NCBI RefSeq assembly: GCF_958450345.1 | Contig: NC_088780.1 | Coordinates: 31,271,667-31,335,666, forward strand | Origin: Calliphora vicina | Taxonomy: Eukaryota; Arthropoda; Insecta; Diptera; Calliphoridae | DNA: 64,000 nt | Direction of reading: 5' to 3' | Part shown: positions 1 to 13,403 of the stretch, piece after piece | Position numbering within the stretch: position 1 is the first letter of the stretch | Layout: every line of letters starts with the position of its first letter | Translations under genes and position numbers: made by a program | The notes under the pieces: model-generated | What the model was told of the DNA's origin: nothing | The model's input: only the letters and a program-made list of their open reading frames with translations | The model's database searches: none

Positions 1-1040
1 CACTAAATTTGAAAATGCAACTACATTTTTCTGCACATAAACAACTACTGTTTATTTAATAAAATAATATTTATTTTGTTTTTTGAAATATTTGCTGTAC
101 AAACAATTGTTGTTTCAACACTCCCACTTTTTAGAGTCCTCCCCATTGTGGCCGTCACTGAAATTGAAACTACAATAATGTATGCATTCATTCATTCATT
201 TATTTATTTTGCAGTTTAAAATTGAAATTTAAATGCAGTTAACAAATGAATGAACGAACGAACGAACGAATATGGAAATGAATGTTTGAAAAGAAACGTT
301 ATTTGTTGTCATGGCCAACATTCATTCAATTATTTATGTTTTCTGTCGTTTCGTTTTTATTTTTCAATATTTTGTTTGAATTTTTGTGGGTGGCTGGCTG
401 GCTGAGTGAGTGTGTATTTGTTTTAAATTTGAAATCAAAATTCATGTGAACAGCCACGTTTATACAAATACTTTGTTTAACAAATGAGTAAAATGTTGGT
501 GATTTCGAATGTTGAGGTTCGATATGAAAGTGACCAAAACAGTTTATAAATAAATAAAACAATGGAAACACACAATGCAGTTTGCAGCATGGGATAAACG
601 TACATATTTGGAGGTACATATTTTATTTTTAAAACAATTTTGTGTTTTGGCATTATGACAAATAGGCCGGCCAGCAAGAATTATATAGTTTTGCTAATAA
701 AAACTGTTGCACAGTGAAATCATTAAATAAAACCGTGTAATTAAAAATTACAGAGAAGAAAAAAAATAAATTTATAATTAAAACGATGGTAATAAATCTG
801 AATCTTCTGAACTATTAGATTCCAAAATGATGTCATAAAATAAAATTTTTTGTAAACAAATGTTGATAAATGATAAACTATTCAAAAGGAAAAATGTCGC
901 ACTCAGTTTTTAAATATTTTTTTTTTATAAATTATAATAAACATACATATTCATTGGCAATAATCTGGAATTTAAAGATTTTGTGAAAATAGTCCATTTT
1001 TCAATACCGGAATTTTTTTTATGAGCATTCAAATCCAAAA
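1..1040. other. AT-rich flank, no gene recognised
   Basis: No coding region is supported. Open frames here are short, low-complexity and often lack an ATG. A short tetranucleotide microsatellite based on GAAC lies near 251-270, beside ATTC repeats near 186-200. The texture resembles intronic or intergenic fly DNA. Confidence 0.5.
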
Positions 1041-1722
1041 ACAAGTCAGAGAGCTATATTCGGCTGTGCCGAATCTCTATACCCTTCTCCAAATTATACT
1101 TTAAAATACAAATTTTAAATATTTTTAGAAAAACAAAATTTATTTTTTTTCCTGTTATTTTTTTAATTTTTTGTTAATTTTTTTTTAAAAAATTTAAAAT
1201 TTTTTTTTTTAAATTTTAAAAAAAATTTGTTTGTTTTTTAATTTTTTTTGGTGAAAAAAAAATTCGGGTTAAAAAAATATTTTTCCGATTTTGACCCATT
1301 GTAGGTCCAACTTACTATGGTCCTATATACGTCGTTGCAAAGGTCTCTGATATAGCTATCATTAGATATCCATATTGTCTACATTAATGACTTAGTAATC
1401 CAGATATAGGTAAAAAATCGAGGTTGTTCTGGGTTTTTCCTCATATCTCTGCCATTTGTGGATTGATTTTGCTGATTTTAAATAGGAAACTTCTCGAAAG
1501 CATGTCTAACAGAATTATTGAAGATTTGGATCCCGAAGATATCTGGTGTCTTCATAAAATTGATTTCAACAGACAGACAGACGGACATGGCTTAATCGAC
1601 TCCGCTATCTATAAGGATCCAGAATATAGTATATACTTTATAGGGTCGGAAAATTATATTGAGGAAATTACAAACGGAATGAAAAATTTATATATACCCT
1701 TCTCACGAAGGTGAAGGGTATA
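1041..1722 (-). mobile_element. mini-me/DINE-1-like element, copy A, near full length
   Basis: On the plus strand it begins with a stem-loop near 1059-1075 (ATTCGGC, loop TGT, GCCGAAT), then TATACCCTTC, an A/T-homopolymer-rich middle and a conserved core. It ends with CCCTTCTCACGAAGG and GTGAAGGGTATA. TATACCCTTCNCC and its reverse complement GGTGAAGGGTATA form subterminal inverted repeats. Read on the minus strand it has TA repeats, a conserved core and a GTCY-type block (CAGACAGACAGACGG on plus), the hallmark of mini-me elements of Diptera, which are relatives of the Helitron-derived DINE-1 group. It is non-autonomous. A 96-codon open frame at 1424-1714 starts at TTG and lies antisense to the GTCY block. 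Confidence 0.8.
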
Positions 1723-3393
1723 CAAAATATGTAACAATTACAAATAGCTATTTTTTAGTTTTTTTCAATCAGGCGCCTTTTTATTTTCCAGCTGGACTTA
1801 AATTTAAATAAAACATAGATGTACACTTCTTTATCTTTCCATTGATATATAATAACTCTATATAATCCATTTCAATTAGTTAATAAAGTGGCCAAAACAT
1901 AAATATCTCGAGACAAATTCGTCATAAGTCTAGTCCCTGCACCACAATTTTCATAGCATACTTTTATGCGTAGTAAAAATAATAAATTTTTGACAAATTT
2001 GTATTTTTTAACAAATTCTATGCTAGATTTGAAAGCTCATAAAAAAATCACCGTTTAAGGTATCGTAATAATTTTTTTAAATTTAAAAACATTATTATGT
2101 GTTTAAGAAATAAGAGAAAAAATAATTTTGAAAAAATATATTTTAGTATAATTTTTATGCAATTAAAAAAAAAAATGATAATGAAATTAGGTTGGGGACT
2201 TACAATCAGATTGTTCACTCAAGTAATAATATTGTTTGTTACCATCGAAGTTGGATATTTAATATGGAGAAAATTATATTTAATATTATAAAATGCCATG
2301 ACTTTCTATTACTGAGTAATATAAATGACTACAAACTATTAAACGGAAATGGCGCTTTTTTAGATCTTCGCTATTATACACAAATTGAATGATAAGCTGA
2401 ACTTTACATAATTGCCCTCCTTTAAACGAAATTGTTTCCTTATTTAAATTTCTTCTTTTTTTTTGTTTTTAGTCGAGTGTACATTAGCACACAATAATCT
2501 CGTTTTTGTTGACGCTTTAAAGTACGGTCACATGTTGGCAGAAACATGTTGGTTGAAATGGAAATCCGCATACAGTTGCACATCCTCAATATCCCCAATG
2601 GAATACATTTCATTTTTTGTTGAGTTGCTAGTTTTTTTTTTGTCCCCCCTCTTATTTTTCACATCGTACAGAGTACGTGTATGTAATTGTAATCACACTT
2701 TATAGTCATGTAGACACACACACATATCCATACAAATACAAACATATTTCAATGTGAAAGTATGTGACCACACACACATACATACAAATTTAAACAGTGC
2801 GTTAAAATATTTTACGGAAATATTTAAATAGTGTTTTAACATTTTTAACTTACTATAACAAAGACTAGATCTTTTCAACTACACTAAGATTTTATAAAAA
2901 ATTCTTGAAAGCTAACAAAGTTTTGATTTATAATTTCCTCTTACTTTACTTGTACAAATGTTTAGCATCATGTACTTTAAATTTTACTACATAGTGTTAA
3001 CTTAACAAACATACATTATTCCGATCTATTTCCGTTTTATTAAACACACACAACAGGACTATTTCTTTTACAGTTTTTTTAGTTTTTGCTGTTGCTCTCT
3101 GTAAAAACGCAAACTATACTCATGCTAACCGTACATAAACTTTATGTTCTACTAGTAGTTTCTGCTCAGTCGCGTTCCCTGATATGTAGAGCAGAAAAAA
3201 CAAATTAAAATAAACTGTATTTATGTTTTAAAAAAAAAGAAAATACAACAAAATATATTAAAAATTACAAGGAAAAATTACAGAATTGTGATTATAGTGC
3301 TCAGACGAATAAAATTATTGACTATAATATTATAATGCTTTGTACTAAATATAGTAGAGAACAGATAAAACGAACGAATAGGTTAAAAAGATT
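1723..3393. other. AT-rich interval, no gene recognised
   Basis: No exon, RNA gene or recognisable transposon is seen. Small CA-rich microsatellite patches occur near 2715-2780. The open frames at 2097-2392 and 2463-2705 are low-complexity and resemble no family I know. Confidence 0.5.
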
Positions 3394-6300
3394 AGAACAG
3401 AACTAGAATAGAACTAGAACAGAACTAGAACAGAACTAGAACAGAACTAGAACAGAACTAGAACAGAACTAGAACAGAACTAGAACAGAACTAGAACAGA
3501 ACTAGAACAGAACTAGAACAGAACTAGAACAGAACTAGAACAGAACTAGAACAGAACTAGAACAGAACTAGAACAGAACTAGAACAGAACTAGAACAGAA
3601 CTAGAACAGAACTAGAACAGAACTAGAACAGAACTAGAACAGAACTAGAACAGAACTAGAACAGAACTAGAACAGAACTAGAACAGAACTAGAACAGAAC
3701 TAGAACAGAACTAGAACAGAACTAGAACAGAACTAGAACAGAACTAGAACAGAACTAGAACAGAACTAGAACAGAACTAGAACAGAACTAGAACAGAACT
3801 AGAACAGAACTAGAACAGAACTAGAACAGAACTAGAACAGAACTAGAACAGAACTAGAACAGAACTAGAACAGAACTAGAACAGAACTAGAACAGAACTA
3901 GAACAGAACTAGAACAGAACTAGAACAGAACTAGAACAGAACTAGAACAGAACTAGAACAGAACTAGAACAGAACTAGAACAGAACTAGAACAGAACTAG
4001 AACTAGAACTAGAACAGAACTAGAACAGAACTAGAACAGAACTAGAACAGAACTAGAACAGAACTAGAACAGAACTAGAACAGAACTAGAACAGAACTAG
4101 AACAGAACTAGAACAGAACTAGAACAGAACTAGAACAGAACTAGAACAGAACTAGAACAGAACTAGAACAGAACTAGAACAGAACTAGAACAGAACTAGA
4201 ACAGAACTAGAACAGAACTAGAACAGAACTAGAACAGAACTAGAACAGAACAGAACTAGAACTAGAACAGAACTAGAACAGAACTAGAACAGAACTAGAA
4301 CAGAACTAGAACAGAACTAGAACAGAACTAGAACAGAACTAGAACAGAACTAGAACAGAACTAGAACAGAACTAGAACAGAACTAGAACAGAACTAGAAC
4401 AGAACTAGAACAGAACTAGAACAGAACTAGAACAGAACTAGAACAGAACTAGAACAGAACTAGAACAGAACTAGAACAGAACTAGAACAGAACTAGAACA
4501 GAACTAGAACAGAACTAGAACAGAACTAGAACAGAACTAGAACAGAACTAGAACAGAACTAGAACAGAACTAGAACAGAACTAGAACAGAACTAGAACAG
4601 AACTAGAACAGAACTAGAACAGAACTAGAACAGAACTAGAACAGAACTAGAACAGAACTAGAACAGAACTAGAACAGAACTAGAACAGAACTAGAACAGA
4701 ACTAGAACAGAACTAGAACAGAACTAGAACAGAACTAGAACAGAACTAGAACAGAACTAGAACAGAACTAGAACAGAACTAGAACAGAACTAGAACAGAA
4801 CTAGAACAGAACTAGAACAGAACTAGAACAGAACTAGAACAGAACTAGAACAGAACTAGAACAGAACTAGAACAGAACTAGAACAGAACTAGAACAGAAC
4901 TAGAACAGAACTAGAACAGAACTAGAACAGAACTAGAACAGAACTAGAACAGAACTAGAACAGAACTAGAACAGAACTAGAACAGAACTAGAACAGAACT
5001 AGAACAGAACTAGAACAGAACTAGAACAGAACTAGAACAGAACTAGAACAGAACTAGAACAGAACTAGAACAGAACAGAACTAGAACAGAACTAGAACAG
5101 AACTAGAACAGAACTAGAACAGAACTAGAACAGAACTAGAACAGAACTAGAACAGAACTAGAACAGAACTAGAACAGAACTAGAACAGAACTAGAACAGA
5201 ACTAGAACAGAACTAGAACAGAACTAGAACAGAACTAGAACAGAACTAGAACAGAACTAGAACAGAACTAGAACAGAACTAGAACAGAACTAGAACAGAA
5301 CTAGAACAGAACTAGAACAGAACTAGAACAGAACTAGAACAGAACTAGAACAGAACTAGAACAGAACTAGAACAGAACTAGAACAGAACTAGAACAGAAC
5401 TAGAACAGAACTAGAACAGAACTAGAACAGAACTAGAACAGAACTAGAACAGAACTAGAACAGAACTAGAACAGAACTAGAACAGAACTAGAACAGAACT
5501 AGAACAGAACTAGAACAGAACTAGAACAGAACTAGAACAGAACTAGAACAGAACTAGAACAGAACTAGAACAGAACTAGAACAGAACTAGAACAGAACTA
5601 GAACAGAACTAGAACAGAACTAGAACAGAACTAGAACAGAACTAGAACAGAACTAGAACAGAACTAGAACAGAACTAGAACAGAACTAGAACAGAACTAG
5701 AACAGAACTAGAACAGAACTAGAACAGAACTAGAACAGAACTAGAACAGAACTAGAACAGAACTAGAACAGAACTAGAACAGAACTAGAACAGAACTAGA
5801 ACAGAACTAGAACAGAACTAGAACAGAACTAGAACAGAACTAGAACAGAACTAGAACAGAACTAGAACAGAACTAGAACAGAACTAGAACAGAACTAGAA
5901 CAGAACTAGAACAGAACTAGAACAGAACTAGAACAGAACTAGAACAGAACTAGAACAGAACTAGAACAGAACTAGAACAGAACTAGAACAGAACTAGAAC
6001 AGAACTAGAACAGAACTAGAACAGAACTAGAACAGAACTAGAACAGAACTAGAACAGAACTAGAACAGAACTAGAACAGAACTAGAACAGAACTAGAACA
6101 GAACTAGAACAGAACTAGAACAGAACTAGAACAGAACTAGAACAGAACTAGAACAGAACTAGAACAGAACTAGAACAGAACTAGAACAGAACTAGAACAG
6201 AACTAGAACAGAACTAGAACAGAACTAGAACAGAACTAGAACAGAACTAGAACAGAACTAGAACAGAACTAGAACAGAACAGAACTAGAACAGAACTAGA

Positions 6301-7643
6301 ACAGAACTAGAACAGAACTAGAACAGAACTAGAACAGAACTAGAACAGAACTAGAACAGAACTAGAACAGAACTAGAACAGAACTAGAACAGAACTAGAA
6401 CAGAACTAGAACAGAACTAGAACAGAACTAGAACAGAACTAGAACAGAACTAGAACAGAACTAGAACAGAACTAGAACAGAACTAGAACAGAACTAGAAC
6501 TAGAACAGAACTAGAACAGAACTAGAACAGAACTAGAACAGAACTAGAACAGAACTAGAACAGAACTAGAACAGAACTAGAACAGAACTAGAACAGAACT
6601 AGAACAGAACTAGAACAGAACTAGAACAGAACTAGAACAGAACTAGAACAGAACTAGAACAGAACTAGAACAGAACTAGAACAGAACTAGAACAGAACTA
6701 GAACAGAACTAGAACAGAACTAGAACAGAACTAGAACAGAACTAGAACAGAACTAGAACAGAACTAGAACAGAACTAGAACAGAACTAGAACAGAACTAG
6801 AACAGAACTAGAACAGAACTAGAACAGAACTAGAACAGAACTAGAACAGAACTAGAACAGAACTAGAACAGAACTAGAACAGAACTAGAACAGAACTAGA
6901 ACAGAACTAGAACAGAACTAGAACAGAACTAGAACAGAACTAGAACAGAACTAGAACAGAACTAGAACAGAACTAGAACAGAACTAGAACAGAACTAGAA
7001 CAGAACTAGAACAGAACTAGAACAGAACTAGAACAGAACTAGAACAGAACTAGAACAGAACTAGAACAGAACTAGAACAGAACTAGAACAGAACTAGAAC
7101 AGAACTAGAACAGAACTAGAACAGAACTAGAACAGAACTAGAACAGAACTAGAACAGAACTAGAACAGAACTAGAACAGAACTAGAACAGAACTAGAACA
7201 GAACTAGAACAGAACTAGAACAGAACTAGAACAGAACTAGAACAGAACTAGAACAGAACTAGAACAGAACTAGAACAGAACTAGAACAGAACTAGAACAG
7301 AACTAGAACAGAACTAGAACAGAACTAGAACAGAACTAGAACAGAACTAGAACAGAACTAGAACAGAACTAGAACAGAACTAGAACTAGAACAGAACTAG
7401 AACAGAACTAGAACAGAACTAGAACAGAACTAGAACAGAACTAGAACAGAACTAGAACAGAACTAGAACAGAACTAGAACAGAACTAGAACAGAACTAGA
7501 ACAGAACTAGAACAGAACTAGAACAGAACTAGAACAGAACTAGAACAGAACTAGAACAGAACTAGAACAGAACTAGAACAGAACTAGAACAGAACTAGAA
7601 CAGAACTAGAACAGAACTAGAACAGAACTAGAACAGAACTAGA
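3394..7643 (+). repeat. 11-bp satellite array AGAACTAGAAC, locus 1
   Basis: About 4.25 kb, roughly 386 copies of AGAACTAGAAC, nearly free of substitutions. The unit splits into a hexamer AGAACT and a pentamer AGAAC that alternate strictly. Breaks in the alternation are seen near 3996-4015, 4243-4266, 5071-5080, 6281, 6497 and 7381. The array is non-coding: because 11 is not a multiple of 3, TAG appears in every frame on both strands. High homogeneity indicates recent expansion or ongoing homogenisation. It passes directly into the 12-bp array at its right edge. Confidence 0.98.
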
Positions 7644-8290
7644 ATCTCAACTGGAATCTGAACTAGAATGTGAACTAGATTCTCAATTAGAATCTCATCT
7701 AGTATCTCAAGTAGAATCTTAACTAGAATCTCAACTAAAACCTGAAGTAGAGTCAAAACTAGAAATTGAACCAGAGTCTCTATAAGATTTTGAAGAATCA
7801 AAACTATAATCTGAACTAAAATCTAAACAACAATCTCAGCTAAAATCTCAACTAGAATCTAAATTAGAGTCTGAACTAGAATCTGAACTTGAATCTCAAC
7901 TAGAATCTCAACTCGAATCTCATCTAGAACCTCAACTAGAATTTGAACTAGAATGTCAACTAGAATTCAACTATAATCCCAGTTAGAATCTCAACTAGAA
8001 TCTGAACTAAACTCCCAACTAGAATCTCAACTAGAATTTGAACTAGAATCGGACCTAGAATCTCAACAAGAATCTCAACTAGAATCTCAACTAGAATCTG
8101 AACTAGAATCTCAATTAAAATCTCAACTAGAATATAAACTGAACTCGAATCTGAACTTGAATCTCAACTAGAATCTCAACTAGATTCTGAACTAGAATGT
8201 CATCCAGAACCTCAACTAGACTCTCAACTAGAATCTCAACTAGACTCTGAACTAGAATCTCATCTAGAATCTCAACTATAATCTCAACTA
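7644..8290 (+). repeat. 12-bp satellite AACTAGAATCTC, locus 1, left part
   Basis: Degenerate 12-bp repeat built on CTAGAATCTCAA with variants GACTCT, GAATGT, CTGAA and CATCTAG. It shares the AACTAGAA core with the adjacent 11-bp array but is much more diverged. The last bases CAACTA are the left half of a unit split by the element at 8291. Confidence 0.95.
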
Positions 8291-9517
8291 CACACAGAAA
8301 ACAAATCGATTGGAATTCAGTTCTGATTATAAATATTTAATAAGTAAGACAGAAATAATATTGCAATTATAGATATTCTATATTCCTAATAGATTTCTTA
8401 TAGTTAGAATTGTAAAACCACAATCACAATCGAATTGCGGTGCCAACAACCGTAAAACTGGTTAATTGAATTTGGTTTGTGTCTTTACTAAATTTTATTT
8501 AAAGTTTTCAGTTATAATAATTTCAATTCGGTGTTCTCTATCAATAGCAATTTTAGATTTTTTGACATTTTCCTTTAAAAAATTTTAATGTAATAAAATA
8601 TAAAATTTCGTATTCATAAACGAATTTTAAATTTAAACAACGTTTTAAAATCAAATTTTGTATGGAAATTTTGCTTTAAAACATTGTTTAAATTTAAAAC
8701 TTTTTTATGAATACGGGGGAAAATATTTGAAGGAACATATACGGATTATACAAAATATATTTTGGATAATGACTATAAAATTGCAAGTTACGCTTTTCTG
8801 TGGACTATAAATTCATAAATATTTGTATATCTACAAATTTTGTGTAAATATGTTTGTTTTGCATGTAAGTACATATTAGATAAAGATTTGTTGATGCACT
8901 AACGACAGTTTTTTATTACAATTATAGGCATCCTTACAACAATTAATTAATTGTATCTGCTTCTGCATCCACTATTAGAACCAACATGCTTATGACCAAC
9001 CGAATACTTCAATTTGTTATTAATAAATCGTTGCTATGCTCCTGCCAGTAATTTTTGATTCGATTTAACCTTGGTGTGATGTGCAATGACACGACGAATG
9101 AAATGTCTCCATTTTTTTACGTCAAACCAAAAACAATGAAGCAAACCACCAAAATGCAGATACGAGAGTTACATCAGATTTAAGATATATAACTTCTACA
9201 TAAGAAAAACATTTTTGTCTTCATTCAACAGTATTTTGTTCAATCAGTTTTGGTTATGTATATATACATATATTTTAAATATTGTAAAATTAAAAGAACA
9301 ATAAATTATTTTGAATATAATAAGAGAAAAACCGCCAAAAATTGTATTTAATTGCTCCAACTAATAGTATCGGTGGTCCTCACCGAATTCATTTTTAAAA
9401 CAGTTGTGTGTATCGTAAATTCAGTCACTACAATCGAATTCAATCGATAGTACATGCAACCGACAAAATTCGATTGGCGCCAAATTCGGTTGTGACTATG
9501 AATCTGTTTTCTCTGTG
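8291..9517. mobile_element. 1,227-bp non-autonomous TA-flanked DNA transposon
   Basis: The insertion splits a 12-bp satellite unit: the left flank ends CAACTA and the right flank resumes TAGAATCTC. Joining them with one TA restores the repeat, so TA is the target-site duplication. The ends are inverted: CACACAGAAAACAAAT on the left against CACAGAGAAAACAGAT from the right end, a match at about 14 of 16 positions. No transposase frame is present. The TA duplication suggests Tc1/mariner-type mobilisation, but the superfamily is not proven. It contains an inner hairpin at 8609-8716. Confidence 0.85.
8609..8716. repeat. 108-bp hairpin inside the 8291-9517 element
   Basis: The left arm begins CGTATTCATAAACG and the right arm ends TTTTTTATGAATACGG. 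Both continue through TTTTAAATTTAAACAA and its complement, giving arms of about 45 nt. It may be a tiny nested MITE or part of the larger element. Confidence 0.7.
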
Positions 9518-12113
9518 TAGAATCTCTACTAGAATCTCAACTAAAATCTCAACTAGAATCTCAACTAGACTCTGAACTAGAATCTCAACTCAAATCTCAA
9601 CTAGAATCTCAACTACAATCTCAACTAGAATGTCATCTAGAACCTCAACTAGACTCTCAACTAGAATGTCAACTAGAATCTCAACTAGAATCTCAACTAG
9701 AATCTCAACTAGACTCTGAACTAGAATGTCATCTAGAACCTCAACTAGACTCTCAACTAGAATCTCAAGTAGAATCTCAACTAAAATCTCAACTAGAATC
9801 TCAACTAGACTCTGAACTAGAATCTCAACTAGACTCTGAACTAGAATCTCAACTAGAATCTCAACTAGACTCTGAACTAGACTCTGAACTAGAATCTCAA
9901 CTAGACTCTGAACTAGAATCTCAACTAGAATCTCAACTAGACTCTGAACTAGAATCTCAACTTGACTCTGAACTAGAATCTCAACTAGAATTTTAACTAG
10001 AATCTCAACTACAATCTCAACTAGAATCTCAACTAGACTCTGAACTAGAATGTTATCTAGAACCTCAACTAGACTCTCAACTAGAATCTCAAGTAGAATC
10101 TCAACTAGTCTCTGAACTAGAATCTCAACTAGACTCTGAACTAGAATCTCATCTAGAATCTCAACTATAATCTCAACTAGAATCTCTACTAGAATCTCAA
10201 CTAAAATCTCAACTAGAATCTCAACTAGACTCTGAACTAGAATCTCAACTAGACTCTGAACTAGAATCTCATCTAGAATCTCAACTATAATCTCAACTAG
10301 AATCTCTACTAGAATCTCAACTAGAATCTCAACTAGAATCTCAACTAGACTCTGAACTAGAATGTCATCTAGAACCTCAACTAGACTCTCAACTAGAATC
10401 TCAAGTAGAATCTCAACTAGACTCTGAACTAGAATCTCAACTAGACTCTGAACTAGAATCTCAACTAGAATCTCAACTAGACTCTGAACTAGAATCTCAA
10501 CTTGACTCTGAACTAGAATCTCAACTAGAATTTTAACTAGAATCTCAACTACAATCTCAACTAGAATCTCAACTAGACTCTGAACTAGAATGTTATCTAG
10601 AACCTCAACTAGACTCTCAACTAGAATCTCAAGTAGAATCTCAACTAGTCTCTGAACTAGAATCTCAACTAGACTCTGAACTAGAATCTCATCTAGAATC
10701 TCAACTATAATCTCAACTAGAATCTCTACTAGAATCTCAACTAAAATCTCAACTAGAATCTCAACTAGACTCTGAACTAGAATCTCAACTAGACTCTGAA
10801 CTAGAATCTCATCTAGAATCTCAACTATAATCTCAACTAGAATCTCTACTAGAATCTCAACTAGAATCTCAACTAGAATCTCAACTAGACTCTGAACTAG
10901 AATGTCATCTAGAACCTCAACTAGACTCTCAACTAGAATCTCAAGTAGAATCTCAACTAAAATCTCAACTAGAATCTCAACTAGACTCTGAACTAGAATC
11001 TCAACTCAAATCTCAACTAGAATCTCAACTAGACTCTGAACTAGAACCTCAACTAGACTCTCAACTAGAATGTCAACTAGAATCTCAACTAGAATCTCAA
11101 CTACAATCTCAACTAGAATCTCAACTAGACTCTGAACTAGAATGTCATCTAGAACCTCAACTAGACTCTCAACTAGAATCTCAAGTAGAATCTCAACTAG
11201 TCTCTGAACTAGAATCTCAACTAGAATCTCAACTAGACTCTGAACTAGAATCTCAACTTGACTCTGAACTAGAATCTCAACTAGAATCTCAACTACAATC
11301 TCAACTACAATCTCAACTAGAATCTCAACTAGACTCTGAACTAGAATGTTATCTAGAACCTCAACTAGACTCTCAACTAGAATCTCAAGTAGAATCTCAA
11401 CTAGTCTCTGAACTAGAATCTCAACTAGACTCTGAACTAGAATCTCATCTAGAATCTCAACTATAATCTCAACTAGAATCTCTACTAGAATCTCAACTAA
11501 AATCTCAACTAGAATCTCAACTAGACTCTGAACTAGAATCTCAACTCAAATCTCAACTAGAATCTCAACTAGACTCTGAACTTGAATCTCAACTAGAATC
11601 TCAACTACAATCTCAACTAGAATGTCATCTAGAACCTCAACTAGACTCTCAACTAGAATGTCAACTAGAATCTCAACTAGAATCTCAACTACAATCTCAA
11701 CTAGAATCTCAACTAGACTCTGAACTGGAATGTCATCTAGAACCTCAACTAGACTCTCAACTAGAATCTCAAGTAGAATCTCAACTAGACTCTGAACTAG
11801 AATCTCAACTAGACTCTGAACTAGAATCTCATCTAGAATCTCAACTATAATCTCAACTAGAATCTCTACTGGAATCTCAACTAAAATCTCAACTAGAATC
11901 TCAACTAGACTCTGAACTAGAATCTCAACTTGACTCTGAACTAGAATCTCAACTAGAATCTCAACTAGAATCTCTACTAGAATCTCAACTCAAATCTCAA
12001 CTAGAATCTAAACTAGAATCCTGAACTAGAATCTGAACTAAAATCTCAACTAGAATCTAAACCAGAATCTCAACTCGAATCTCATCTAGAACCTCAACTA
12101 GAATTTCAACTAG
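9518..12113 (+). repeat. 12-bp satellite array with higher-order repeats, locus 1, right part
   Basis: About 2.6 kb of CTAGAATCTCAA units with recurrent variants (GACTCT, GAATGTCAT, CTAAAATCT, CTATAATCT). Variants recur in a fixed order: the segment from about 9875 to 10414 is repeated at 10415-10959, exactly 540 bp (45 units) away and identical over all full lines I compared. A 120-bp sub-repeat is seen at 10141 and 10261. A shorter third copy begins near 11341. All offsets are multiples of 12. The frame reading Leu-Glu-Ser-Gln is broken by TAA in several units (e.g. CTATAATCT), so no protein is implied. Confidence 0.95.
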
Positions 12114-12764
12114 TACATTATGCCAACTTGGGTTGTCATTCGAATAATTTTTTATTCTAAATTGAAAAATGTTATTCATTCGAATAAAACGTTTTTTCCA
12201 TGATTAATCGAATAAGTTGTTAGTATTATTAAATACTATGTCAAAAATTCCTATAAAAATACCAAATTTTAAGATCAGTAATCGAATTAGAGGATCTTAT
12301 TCCACACATAAAATTATTCTAAAAACCTAACTCCTTGATATTCTTAGTTTCAAATCAGTTTCTTTAATACATTCCATATTTATTACCACTTCTATTGCAA
12401 ACTATCTTTCAGTGCACTTAAAGTTGATTTCCCTCTTTGTTATAAATAATGCGATACCAATTTATTTAAAGTGTACTTCTTTCTAATAACAAAATAAAAT
12501 AAAACAAATCAAATCAAAACATTTAACATTAATGTACAAACAATTATAACAACTATTCGTACATACATACATCAAATAATATGTACAATACATTAAAACT
12601 TACATTCTAAACCTTACAAAAATATTGCATTGTACTAGTTACACTATTTATATTTTATTATTGTAAAATTTACAAAACTCTGTAGGAAATTTTTGCTTTG
12701 CACAAATAACTAACTAATCTATTTACAAATTTGTTAAATTAAATAAAATACAATTATAAAGAAA
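12114..12764. other. AT-rich interval, no feature recognised
   Basis: Unique-looking AT-rich DNA between the satellite and a mini-me copy. It holds no exon and no RNA gene that I can support. Confidence 0.5.
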
Positions 12765-13403
12765 AACAAGTGCAGAGTGCTATATTCGGCTGTGCCGAAT
12801 CTTAGATACTCTTCATCAAATTATACTTCAATATACAAATTTTAAATATTTTTAGGTAAACAAAATTTATTTTTTTTTTCCAAAGTTGTTTTTTTCATTT
12901 TTTGTAAAAAAAATTTTTTCAAAATGTTATTTTAAATTTTTTTTTTTAAATTTGAAATTTTTTTTTTTTAAATTTGAAAATTTTTTTTTTTAAATTTTAA
13001 AAATTTGTTTTTTCAATTTTTTTTTTGTGAAAAATTTTTTTTTTAATTTTTTGTCCTTATTATCGTTATTAATGACTTAGTAATCCAGATATAAATCAAA
13101 AATAGGCCAAAAACCGAGGTTGTTCCGGTTTTTTTCTTATAACTCAGCCATTTGTGGGCCGATTTATTGATGTATGAATCCCGATATATTGATGTATGAA
13201 TCATGTATGTTAGTTATTTGGGGCCTACGGAAAGTTGATTTCAACATACTCACAGACAGACATATAGACGGATATAGCTATATCGAATCCTTTATCTATA
13301 ACGATCCAGAATATATATACTTTGTGGGGTCGCATATGAAAAATGTAGAAATTACAAACAGAATGACAATTACATATACCCTTGCCTCAAGGAGAAGGGT
13401 ATA
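12765..13403 (-). mobile_element. mini-me/DINE-1-like element, copy B (subfamily 2)
   Basis: It has the stem-loop end (CTATATTCGGCTGTGCCG), a T/A homopolymer-rich middle and the core with GATGTATGAATCATGTATG, a microsatellite remnant with CAGACAGACATATAGACGG, and the end CTCAAGGAGAAGGGTATA. It differs from copies A and E in the core and in GGGGTCGCA, marking a second subfamily shared with the copies at 23950, 43266 and 53905. The internal duplication of the ATTGATGTATGAATC segment near 13167-13203 is private to this copy. Confidence 0.8.

Noticed and set aside
3394..7643. Heat-shock-element-like GAA array
   Set aside because: Such elements need alternating GAA and TTC; here all GAA triplets lie on one strand in direct orientation with 5/6-bp spacing.
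3394..12113. CRISPR array
   Set aside because: Continuous 11- and 12-bp units without unique spacers, in a eukaryotic context.
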